NCBI RefSeq assembly: GCF_009906835.1
Contig: NZ_CP047652.1
Span: 877,001-941,000 of the forward strand
DNA: 64,000 nt
Direction of reading: 5' to 3'
From: Aristophania vespae
GTDB lineage: Bacteria; Pseudomonadota; Alphaproteobacteria; Acetobacterales; Acetobacteraceae
Under the pieces are notes generated by a model that saw only the letters and a list, made by a program, of their open reading frames with translations, was not told where the DNA came from and searched no databases. Below, piece after piece: positions 56,811-64,000 of the stretch. The position numbers were made by a program, and so were the translations under genes. Numbering within the stretch: position 1 is the first letter of the stretch; each line of letters opens with the position of its first letter.

Positions 56811-57995
56811 TTATAACTGACTAAAATAAGCGGAGATTTTCTGCGCCAATCGCGCTGCAATTTCTTTTTTAGTTTGCATAGGCCATGTTTCTATAGCGTG
56901 ACCATCAAGAATTGATACCTGATTTCGGTCTGATCCAAAAACACCTGCTTTTACATCATTGGCTATTAACCAGTCACATCCTTTTCGCTCTCTCTTTTCC
57001 CGAGCATAATCCAAAACATTTTCTGTTTCAGCGGCAAAACCAACAACTAATGCAGGACGCTTTTGATGGCGACAAATTGTGGCTAAAATATCAGGATTTT
57101 CAACAAGCTTGAGCTTTGTCAAATCCTGATGACCCTTTTTAAGCTTTTCACTATGTTCCTGCTCTGCACGCCAGTCACTTACCGCGGCAACAGCCACCAT
57201 ACCATCGGCAGGAAGTGCCTTGAGGCACTGATCAAGCATCTCACGTGCTGTAACAACATTAACACGATCTACATGCAAAGGCGTTGCCAAAGAGACAGGC
57301 CCACTCACCAAAGTGACTTTTGCCCCTAATTTGGCCAGGGCCTCTGCAATGGCATAACCCTGCAAACCAGAAGAATGGTTAGAAATGTAACGAACTGGGT
57401 CAATAGGCTCGCATGTTGGCCCCGCCGTAACAAGAAAATGTTTATTCAAAAGCGGTGCAGGTAGCTTTAAATGGCCCTCTAAAACACAAATAATGTCTTC
57501 AATAGGCGATAAACGCCCCAAGCCATAGTCTCCACAGGCCATTTCACCTTCAGCAGGGCCTATGAAATGAACATCTCTTTGCTTTAAAAGCGCTATATTG
57601 GCCTGAGTAGCAGGATGCTCCCACATACGGACATTCATGGCCGGCGCTACAAAAATAGGCGCCTTAGCAGCTAATAAAATTGTCGTTGCAAGATCATCTG
57701 CCAATCCATGAGCCATACGCGCCAGAAGATTAGCCGTAGCAGGGCAAACCAAAATAGCATCAGCCATACGCGCCAGAGCTATGTGGTTTATTTTACTCTC
57801 CTGGCCAGGAGCAAAAAGCTCACTATGAACTTCATTTCCACAAAGAGCTTCTACAGATAATTTGGTGACAAAAGCTTCGGCAGAAGCCGTCATCACCGGA
57901 ATAATGTCATAACCTTTTTTCTTTAATTGGCGTGCTATTTCCAGCGATTTATAGGCTGCAATCCCACCACCAATGATTAAAAGGATATGCTTCAT
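56811..57995 (-). CDS. coaBC: bifunctional phosphopantothenoylcysteine decarboxylase/phosphopantothenate-cysteine ligase
   Basis: CoaBC carries out two coenzyme A synthesis steps: cysteine ligation to phosphopantothenate and FMN-dependent decarboxylation. The 394-residue protein starts MKHILLIIGGGIAAYKSLEI (CoaC half). It shows INHIALARMADAILVCPATA, APAMNVRMWEHPATQ and ACGDYGLGRL, then the CoaB half with TAGPTCEPIDPVRYISNHSS and VGFAAETE. GGATGG precedes ATG 57995, one base after the ubiE stop. Confidence 0.96.
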   Translation of the reverse strand: MKHILLIIGGGIAAYKSLEIARQLKKKGYDIIPVMTASAEAFVTKLSVEALCGNEVHSELFAPGQESKINHIALARMADAILVCPATANLLARMAHGLADDLATTILLAAKAPIFVAPAMNVRMWEHPATQANIALLKQRDVHFIGPAEGEMACGDYGLGRLSPIEDIICVLEGHLKLPAPLLNKHFLVTAGPTCEPIDPVRYISNHSSGLQGYAIAEALAKLGAKVTLVSGPVSLATPLHVDRVNVVTAREMLDQCLKALPADGMVAVAAVSDWRAEQEHSEKLKKGHQDLTKLKLVENPDILATICRHQKRPALVVGFAAETENVLDYAREKRERKGCDWLIANDVKAGVFGSDRNQVSILDGHAIETWPMQTKKEIAARLAQKISAYFSQL

Positions 57996-57996
57996 T

Positions 57997-58782
57997 TTAT
58001 AGACGCCATCCTGAATGAATAGCCACAATCCCACCAGATAGATTTTGATATTTTACATTTTCTAATCCAGCCTCACGCATCATATCAGCTAATCTATCCT
58101 GATCGGGAAACATGCGAATACTCTCAGCCAAATATTGATAGCTTTCCGAATCTCCAGCAATCATTTTCCCCATTTTTGGCAAAATCTGGAATGACCAGAG
58201 ATCATAAACAGGGGAGAGGGCTGCTACAGCGACTTTTGAAAACTCTAAACAGCAAAAACGGCCACCAGGCTTTAAAACACGCCTTACCTCACGTAATACA
58301 GCATCTTTGTCAGTGCAGTTACGCAAACCAAAAGCTATGGAAACACGGTCAAAAGAAGCATCTGGAAAAGGAAGAGATTCGGCATCAATTTCTTTAACAT
58401 CGAGTCGATCAATCAACCCTTCTTTAATCGCTCTTTCGCGTCCAACCTCAAGCATGGCAGGGTTGATGTCAGAAAGAATAGCGTGCCCACCACCGCGCTT
58501 AAGCCAGCCAAAGGTGATATCACCCGTACCGCCAGCAAGATCAAGCAGCTTCAAATTAGAGCGAGGCGCTAATTCCGTTATAAAAATTCGCTTCCAGATA
58601 CGATGAATACCAAGCGACATAGCGTCGTTCATGATATCATATTTGCCAGCGACACTCTCAAAAACCTGCCTGACGAGGGGCTTTTTTTCCTCTCGTGGGA
58701 CATGTTTAAAACCAAAATCCGTCATATCTTCATGAGAAGAAGCGGAAGAGGAGGAAGAATTTGTATGAGCACTATCAATCAT
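57997..58782 (-). CDS. ubiE: ubiquinone biosynthesis C-methyltransferase
   Basis: UbiE is the SAM-dependent C-methyltransferase of ubiquinone (and menaquinone) synthesis. The 261-residue protein has VFESVAGKYDIMNDAMSLGI, LDLAGGTGDITF (SAM site), DINPAMLEVGR, VSIAFGLRNCTDKDAVLREV and RVLKPGGRFCCLEFSKV. The N-terminal 20 residues are Ser-rich and not conserved, so ATG 58725 (MTDFGFKHV) is an alternative start. It leads the ubiE-coaBC-dut series and is divergent from mutM. Confidence 0.95.
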   Translation of the reverse strand: MIDSAHTNSSSSSASSHEDMTDFGFKHVPREEKKPLVRQVFESVAGKYDIMNDAMSLGIHRIWKRIFITELAPRSNLKLLDLAGGTGDITFGWLKRGGGHAILSDINPAMLEVGRERAIKEGLIDRLDVKEIDAESLPFPDASFDRVSIAFGLRNCTDKDAVLREVRRVLKPGGRFCCLEFSKVAVAALSPVYDLWSFQILPKMGKMIAGDSESYQYLAESIRMFPDQDRLADMMREAGLENVKYQNLSGGIVAIHSGWRL

Positions 58783-58812
58783 AGAACCATCGTTAGCTTA
58801 TCCTAAGCCATT

Positions 58813-59664
58813 ATGCCAGAATTGCCTGAAGTAGAAACCATAATGCAAGGTTTGGTCCCTGTTTTAAAGGGAAAAACCATCACGCATATTGCTATTAATC
58901 GCCCGGATTTACGCAAACCTTTTCCGCCTGGGTTAAAAGAAACGCTTGAAAAACATAGTGTCATTCAACTCAGGCGCCGGGCTAAATATATATTGATAGA
59001 TTTTAGCAGCGGCCACAGCTTACTTATTCATTTAGGGATGTCAGGGCGAATTTTTATTGATCACCCGCCTTTGCCTCCCAGTTTACGTAAACATGAACAT
59101 TTTAGCCTGACCACTCAGGATGGCTTAAAAATCGCTCTGATTGACCCACGGCGATTCGGTTTGGTGACTTTTTTTGCCACAGAAAAAGAAAAAACTTTTC
59201 CTCTATTAGCTCATTTAGGCTTGGAACCTTTGGAACCAGAAGCCTTAAAAACAGAAATTTTAGCGGCTAAAATAAATCACAAGCGCTCTCCCATAAAATC
59301 TATATTGCTGGATCAAAGAATAATCGCTGGTTTAGGTAATATCTATGTATGTGAGGCTCTTTTTCGCGCTTCTATCCACCCCGAACGTTCAGCTTCAAGC
59401 CTCAAAGAAACAGAAATCGAAGCCCTTTGTAACGTTATTCCGGTCATTTTGCGCGAAGCACTAGCAGCAGGGGGATCAAGCTTGCGTGATTATGTAAAAA
59501 CCGATGGGCAAAAAGGAGGGTTTCAAACGTTGCACCAGGTTTATGGTAAAGAGGGAGAACAGTGCCCGTCCTGTCCTGGACTTCCATCTTGCGAAGGTAT
59601 TAAAAGACTCTTACAATCAGGCCGATCAAGTTTCTATTGCCCATATCACCAGAAATTATTTTAA
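58813..59664 (+). CDS. mutM: formamidopyrimidine-DNA glycosylase
   Basis: MutM (Fpg) removes 8-oxoguanine and formamidopyrimidines, with AP lyase activity. The 283-residue protein begins PELPEVETI (catalytic Pro and Glu), has RRRAKYILIDF, SGHSLLIHLGMSGR, GLGNIYVCEALFRA and YVKTDGQKGGFQ. The C-terminal finger reads CPSCPGLPSCEG...SGRSSFYCPYHQ. Its last position is His rather than the usual Cys, and an extra Cys lies in a short insertion. Confidence 0.95.
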   Translation: MPELPEVETIMQGLVPVLKGKTITHIAINRPDLRKPFPPGLKETLEKHSVIQLRRRAKYILIDFSSGHSLLIHLGMSGRIFIDHPPLPPSLRKHEHFSLTTQDGLKIALIDPRRFGLVTFFATEKEKTFPLLAHLGLEPLEPEALKTEILAAKINHKRSPIKSILLDQRIIAGLGNIYVCEALFRASIHPERSASSLKETEIEALCNVIPVILREALAAGGSSLRDYVKTDGQKGGFQTLHQVYGKEGEQCPSCPGLPSCEGIKRLLQSGRSSFYCPYHQKLF

Positions 59665-59768
59665 TATTAATGGTTATAACGCACTAAAAAACTTGACGCC
59701 TTTCTTCTCAGAGAGTAGATGGCAAGCATTATTGAAGAAACTTTTTCGTAGGAAGACCGGGAAGACAC

Positions 59769-60035
59769 ATGGCAAATAACCCTTCGGCTCGCAAACGCAT
59801 CCGTCAGAACGTACGCCGCCGTTTGCGTAATACAGCTCGGCTATCCCGTATGCGCACTTTCGTGAAAAACGTTGAGAAAGCCATTTTAGCAGGCAATAAA
59901 GAAGCTGCTTCTGAAGCACTTCGTCTTGCTCAGCCAGAAATGCAGCGCGCAGCAAGCAAAGGTGTAATTTCTAAAAACACCATTAGCCGCAAAATTTCTC
60001 GCCTATCTGCTAAAATTAAAACTTTGGCAGCATAA
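59769..60035 (+). CDS. rpsT: 30S ribosomal protein S20
   Basis: S20 is a small helical protein that binds the 16S rRNA 5' domain. The 88-residue sequence begins [20 protein letters not shown] with KNVEKAI and [20 protein letters not shown] further on, all typical. A strong terminator follows. Confidence 0.96.
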   Translation: MANNPSARKRIRQNVRRRLRNTARLSRMRTFVKNVEKAILAGNKEAASEALRLAQPEMQRAASKGVISKNTISRKISRLSAKIKTLAA

Positions 60036-60092
60036 GGCCCCCAAAAAATGGGTTTTATATGACACGATCTCTCTGTTTTATGAGACGTGTGG

Positions 60093-60120
60093 CGCGCCCT
60101 TTTTAGGGCGCGTTATTTTT
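60093..60120 (+). terminator. Rho-independent terminator of rpsT
   Basis: CGCGCCCT (60093-60100) pairs with AGGGCGCG (60105-60112) around TTTT and is followed by TTATTTTT, a canonical terminator about 57 bases after the rpsT stop. Confidence 0.85.
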
Positions 60121-60261
60121 GCACGGTTTTTTTTCGTTCTGTCTTAATTAGAGATTAAATCTTAGGCCGCAGAGTAGAGAAGAAGCTTGCGTCTCATGAA
60201 GTGTGTGATTAATCATACAAGATGAGAATAAAATAAGAGTCTAGTCAGGCAGTATTTAATT

Positions 60262-61788
60262 ATGTGCCAAAACAGCAATGGGGCTGTTTTGCAAAATATT
60301 GTCGCATTTGATCGGGAAGCGGAGAAACAGAAGGTGGAAAAGACACAGTCCCAGGACGTCATGACCTCTTCTGCAAAGTCTCTTTTAGAGGCAGCATGGG
60401 CGCGTATACGCGAAAAATTAAAAACTGAAGTTGGTGAAGTCGAATATCGCACATGGCTACGCCAGATTGTGCTTGGCCCGTTAGATGAAAATGAGATCGT
60501 ACTTTATATGCCGTCCCGCTTTTTGCGTGACTGGGTACGTGAACAATATGGCGAGAGATTGCAAACGCTCTGGCGCCACGAAACACCAATTGTTCAGCGC
60601 GTAGAGTTACAGGTCAAAAAAGAGTCTTCCCAAACTCTGGGTGCTGCACCGTCTTCAGAGTCTACAGAAGGCGCACCAGCCTTTATTATAGCGGATGACG
60701 ATCATGATGGCGCCGTGACAGGTCAGGATTCAAACCTGCTTCATGCCCATGAAGCAAAAAATGACCTAGCAGCACCGCTTGATCCACGCTTTACTTTTGA
60801 TAGCTTTGTTGTAGGCAAGCCAAATGAGTTTGCCTATGCCTGTGCAAGACGAGTAGCAGAAAAACCTTCTAGCCCCGGTTTTAATCCACTCTTTCTTTAT
60901 GGCGGAGTAGGGCTGGGTAAAACGCACTTAATGCACGCAATTGGCTCAGAATTAACTAAAACGGGAACTGTCTCTGTTGCCTATATGTCAGCAGAAAAGT
61001 TTATGTATCGTTTTATTGCATCAATTCGGTCGCAATCAACAATGGAGTTTAAAGAACAGCTCCGTTCGGTTGATGTGCTCATGATTGATGACCTGCAATT
61101 CCTTATTGGAAAAGATAATACCCAAGAGGAATTTTTCCACACCTTTAATGCATTGGTCGATGCAGGTCGACAAATTATCGTGAGTGCTGACAAAAGCCCT
61201 TCTGACCTTTCAGGACTAGAAGACAGACTGCGCACAAGGCTGGGTTGTGGTATGGTGGCCGATATCCATGCCACAACATTTGAATTGCGCCTATCTATTT
61301 TAGAAGCAAAAGCGCGGGCTTCTGGCACGCCTGTTCCCAGTAAGGTGCTGGAATATCTAGCACATAAAATTACGTCAAATGTTCGGGAGCTAGAAGGGGC
61401 TTTAAATAGACTTATTGCCCATGCAGATCTTGTAAACCGGCCAGTTACCCTGGAATCTACGCAAGATGTGCTTAAAGATATGCTTAAAGCACATGAGCGC
61501 CGCGTAACAATTGATGAAATTCAACGCAAAGTTGCAGAACATTGGAATATCAGACTGACTGATATGTCTTCTGCACGGCGGGCCCGTGCTGTTGCGCGTC
61601 CACGACAAGTTGCCATGTATTTAGCCAAAAATCTTACAAGCCGCAGCTTGCCAGAAATTGGACGTAAATTTGGTAATCGAGATCATACAACAGTAATGCA
61701 TGCTGTAGCCCGTGTTGCAGAACTTATGGAACAAGATCCTTCTTTTGCAGAGAGTGTAGAGCTTTTAAAACGCATGCTTGAGAGTTAA
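60262..61788 (+). CDS. dnaA: chromosomal replication initiator protein DnaA
   Basis: DnaA binds and opens the chromosomal origin. The 508-residue protein has an N-terminal domain (WARIREKLKTEVGEVEYRTW), a variable linker (about 125-180), the AAA+ domain with FLYGGVGLGKTHLMHAIG and VLMIDDLQFLIGK, an arginine finger region (GLEDRLRTRLGCGM) and the C-terminal DnaA-box-binding domain (GRKFGNRDHTTVMHA). The start is uncertain: ATG 60262 gives a 33-residue extension, while ATG 60361 (with AGGA nearby) would begin MTSSAKSLLEAAW. Confidence 0.96.
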   Translation: MCQNSNGAVLQNIVAFDREAEKQKVEKTQSQDVMTSSAKSLLEAAWARIREKLKTEVGEVEYRTWLRQIVLGPLDENEIVLYMPSRFLRDWVREQYGERLQTLWRHETPIVQRVELQVKKESSQTLGAAPSSESTEGAPAFIIADDDHDGAVTGQDSNLLHAHEAKNDLAAPLDPRFTFDSFVVGKPNEFAYACARRVAEKPSSPGFNPLFLYGGVGLGKTHLMHAIGSELTKTGTVSVAYMSAEKFMYRFIASIRSQSTMEFKEQLRSVDVLMIDDLQFLIGKDNTQEEFFHTFNALVDAGRQIIVSADKSPSDLSGLEDRLRTRLGCGMVADIHATTFELRLSILEAKARASGTPVPSKVLEYLAHKITSNVRELEGALNRLIAHADLVNRPVTLESTQDVLKDMLKAHERRVTIDEIQRKVAEHWNIRLTDMSSARRARAVARPRQVAMYLAKNLTSRSLPEIGRKFGNRDHTTVMHAVARVAELMEQDPSFAESVELLKRMLES

Positions 61789-61875
61789 AGCTAGTTTCTG
61801 GACAAATATTTCCATATTACTTAAGATCTGCTATGATTTCGGAATAAAAATTTTGCGTAAGGACTTGGGATAAAG

Positions 61876-63000
61876 ATGAGATTCAAGGCTGACCGTGCAC
61901 CATTGCTCCGTGCACTTGCCCACATCCACGGTGTTGCCGAAAAGCGTAATACCATACCCATTCTCGCCAATGTTTTGCTAAATTACGATGGTAACACCCT
62001 CAAATTAACCGGCACAGACATGGAAATTGCCGTTGTTGAGGAAATTCCCGCCCCTGGTGGTGAAAAGGGATCAACCACTGTTCCGGCATCTGTTCTTTTT
62101 GAAATTGTGCGCAAATTGCCAGATAGTGAGTCCATCGAATTTACACAGGGCGAAACTGACACACCCTTGACCTTAAGAGCAGGACATTATGCGACTGAGC
62201 TTAATGTCCTTCCAATAGATGATTTTCCTGCCATGGTTGCAGGAGAATTACCGCATAATTTTAAAATTCCCGTTTTGGCCTTACGGTCTCTCATTGATCG
62301 CACAAAATTTGCGATGTCCAATGAAGAAACACGTTATTATCTAAATGGCATTTATCTGCACGTTAAAGATGATAACGGCACAAAAAAACTTCGCTCCGTT
62401 GCAACAGATGGCCATAGATTGGCACTTGTTGATGCTGAGTTACCTGAAGGGGCAAGCACCATCCCCGGTGTTATTATCCCTCGTAAAACAGTGACAGAAC
62501 TCAGAAAACTTCTGGACGAAAATGATGCAGAAGTGGAAGTAGCACTTTCTGACACACGCATTCAGTTTAAAGTCTCTTCCGTGCTTCTTACATCTAAACT
62601 CATAGATGGTAATTTTCCAGAATATGAGCGCGTCATACCAAAAGATAATAAACGCTGCCTTCGTATTTCAAAGCAAGCTCTGGCCTCTGCTGTTGGCCGT
62701 GTTGCGGCCATTAGTCAGGAACGCTCACGCCCTATCAAATTAACTTTAGGGCAAAATCGCCTTACTCTTTCTGCTACCAGCCCAGATCAGGGCATTGCGC
62801 AGGAAGAATTGGGTGAAAATAGCGTCACTTACAATTCCGAACCATTGGAAATTGGCTTCCAGGCACGTTATTTAACTGACATAACAGACCAAATTGATGC
62901 AGAGGCCGAGTTCTCATTTGCTGATAACGCCTCTCCAACACTTATTCAGGATACGCAGCATTTATCAGCACTTTTTGTGCTGATGCCAATTCGCGTATAA
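61876..63000 (+). CDS. dnaN: DNA polymerase III sliding clamp (beta subunit)
   Basis: DnaN forms the ring-shaped dimer that tethers DNA polymerase III to DNA. The 374-residue protein has three clamp domains. Visible marks are MRFKADRAPLLRALAHIHGV, NTIPILANVLL, FAMSNEETRYYLNGIYLH, VATDGHRLALVDAEL, DGNFPEYERVIPK and the C-terminal LFVLMPIRV. It lies between dnaA and recF in the usual order. Confidence 0.97.
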   Translation: MRFKADRAPLLRALAHIHGVAEKRNTIPILANVLLNYDGNTLKLTGTDMEIAVVEEIPAPGGEKGSTTVPASVLFEIVRKLPDSESIEFTQGETDTPLTLRAGHYATELNVLPIDDFPAMVAGELPHNFKIPVLALRSLIDRTKFAMSNEETRYYLNGIYLHVKDDNGTKKLRSVATDGHRLALVDAELPEGASTIPGVIIPRKTVTELRKLLDENDAEVEVALSDTRIQFKVSSVLLTSKLIDGNFPEYERVIPKDNKRCLRISKQALASAVGRVAAISQERSRPIKLTLGQNRLTLSATSPDQGIAQEELGENSVTYNSEPLEIGFQARYLTDITDQIDAEAEFSFADNASPTLIQDTQHLSALFVLMPIRV

Positions 63001-63021
63001 CTTACTCTTTATGAGAGACTA

Positions 63022-64000
63022 TTGAGGCTTAAACGTCTTACCTTAACTGACTTTCGCAATTATGAAAGATGCGTATGGGAGCCTAAAGCTCCCATCGCTG
63101 TCCTTACAGGCGAGAATGGAAGCGGGAAGACAAACCTCTTAGAGGCTATTTCGCTTTTATCTCCCGGGCGGGGGTTGCGTAACGCGCCTTTAAACCAATT
63201 TTACCGACAAAATGCGCCGCACTCTCAAACAGTACAATGGGGCATTGCAGCACAGCTTGAAAATAGGGGGCAAGAATTTTCGCTCTCAACTGGCTCTCAA
63301 CCGCGTGCCACAACGCAGCTTTCACACACTAAAAATGCCAGACGTGTTTTTTTAATTGATGGTGAAGCCAAACGGAACCAAAGCGAAATAGCCGCAATAG
63401 CCAGATGCGTTTGGCTAACGCCTCAAATGGACCGCTTATTTACAGAAACAACCTCTGGGCGAAGACGCTTTTTTGACAGGCTTGTAATGGGCTTATACCC
63501 TGACCATGCCTCTCAAATGGCCGCACATGAGCGTTCTGTTATGAGCCGGAACCGACTATTAACAACGCCTCATCCCGATGCGCTATGGCTTAATTCTATT
63601 GAGGAATCAATAAGCCGCCATGCCGTTGCGGCTACGGCAGCACGCATGTCCTTTATAGAACGCATGAATGGTCTCTCTCTTTTTGAAAAAGACTTTCCCT
63701 GCACAAATATCATTATTCATTGCGAAATTGCAGCACTTTTAAAAAATCATCCTGCTTTATATGTTGAGGACTGGTTACGTGAGCAGCTAAAAACCTCACG
63801 CGAGACAGATGCCGAAAAAGCTTCAACCTCGTACGGGGTTCATAAAAGCGACTTTTCATTAATTGACAGAGCAACAAAGCGATCTGCTGCATTATCCAGC
63901 TCTGGACAACAAAAATTAATGCTTCTTGGCGTTATTTTACATCAAGCTTTGTTAGTGCATGAAACATGGGGAACAATGCCTTTTCTCTTGCTTGATGAAC
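63022..64000 (+). CDS. recF: DNA replication and repair protein RecF (partial, runs off the window)
   Basis: RecF loads RecA at gaps and belongs to the SMC-like ATPases. The frame is open from the dnaN stop to the window end with no stop codon. It starts at TTG 63022 (no ATG or GTG is available; GAGAGA lies upstream) and reads LRLKRLTLTDFRNYERCVWE, then Walker A TGENGSGKTNLLEAI, RRRFFDRLVMGL, the signature ALSSSGQQKLMLLG and Walker B FLLLDE at the very end. About 326 residues are present; the last 40-60 are missing. Confidence 0.94.
   Translation, partial: MRLKRLTLTDFRNYERCVWEPKAPIAVLTGENGSGKTNLLEAISLLSPGRGLRNAPLNQFYRQNAPHSQTVQWGIAAQLENRGQEFSLSTGSQPRATTQLSHTKNARRVFLIDGEAKRNQSEIAAIARCVWLTPQMDRLFTETTSGRRRFFDRLVMGLYPDHASQMAAHERSVMSRNRLLTTPHPDALWLNSIEESISRHAVAATAARMSFIERMNGLSLFEKDFPCTNIIIHCEIAALLKNHPALYVEDWLREQLKTSRETDAEKASTSYGVHKSDFSLIDRATKRSAALSSSGQQKLMLLGVILHQALLVHETWGTMPFLLLDE

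Noticed and set aside
60036-60261. Chromosome origin upstream of dnaA
   Set aside because: I scanned for TTATNCACA boxes on both strands and saw none, and alphaproteobacterial origins are often not at dnaA.
1-64000. CRISPR arrays, insertion sequences, rRNA operons
   Set aside because: No regularly spaced repeats, transposases or rRNA-like segments were found by reading.

Overview
The window is chromosomal DNA from an AT-rich alphaproteobacterium. Gene content and protein style point to Acetobacteraceae (acetic acid bacteria), probably a low-GC insect-associated branch such as the Commensalibacter/Entomobacter type. This is inferred from the DUF1013/TrcR gene, DUF3126, CydDC, a Zymomonas-type glucose-fructose oxidoreductase, GatCAB, the uvrD-prmA-aminopeptidase P order and the mutM-rpsT-dnaA-dnaN-recF block. 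No transposase, integrase, phage module or CRISPR array was seen. Several starts are GTG or TTG (pdxJ, uvrD, recQ, the formylglutamate amidohydrolase, recF).

Layout. 0-3.2 kb: a frameshifted M20 dipeptidase followed by pdxA-pdxJ (pyridoxal phosphate synthesis). 3.2-4.3 kb: a lipoprotein and a DUF3126 protein. 4.3-9.3 kb (minus): uvrD/pcrA, prmA, aminopeptidase P. 9.3-10.6 kb: two tandem, overlapping RadC-family genes, each of which has lost the domain the other retains. 10.6-12.9 kb (minus): trcR-purE-purK. 13.1-14.0 kb: an Hsp20 gene with a heat-shock promoter and a ROSE-like RNA thermometer, then rpmE. 14.2-17.5 kb: mscL, a small exported protein, and secD-secF (secF frameshifted). 17.7-24 kb: a Gfo/Idh oxidoreductase, an ABC-F ATPase (uup) and cydDC. 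24-30 kb: an OmpA-like lipoprotein, recQ, a PCuAC-like protein, nrdR-nusB-thiL and a GNAT protein. 30-37 kb: carbohydrate genes (SDR, glk, xylB, gfo) with a formylglutamate amidohydrolase. 37-41 kb: ruvX, gatCAB and tRNA-Ser(GCU).

From 41 to 45 kb lies a very AT-rich, gene-poor stretch with three orphan genes, a candidate small RNA, a long imperfect palindrome and possible gene debris. This is the most unusual region of the window. After it come galE, tRNA-Cys(GCA), tolC, valS, ilvD, msrA, a two-gene ABC importer without a binding protein, ubiE-coaBC-dut (minus), and mutM-rpsT-dnaA-dnaN-recF, which runs off the end.

Most of the window is housekeeping: cofactor and purine synthesis, transamidation-based aminoacyl-tRNA formation, protein export, DNA repair and replication initiation. 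The strongest points for follow-up are the reciprocal RadC pair with its overlapping divergent uvrD start, the ROSE/RpoH control of hsp20, the two one-base deletions in G/C runs (M20 peptidase and secF), and the AT-rich island with its Cys-containing two-repeat secreted protein. All functional calls rest on reading the sequence and on recalled family knowledge; no database search was run.
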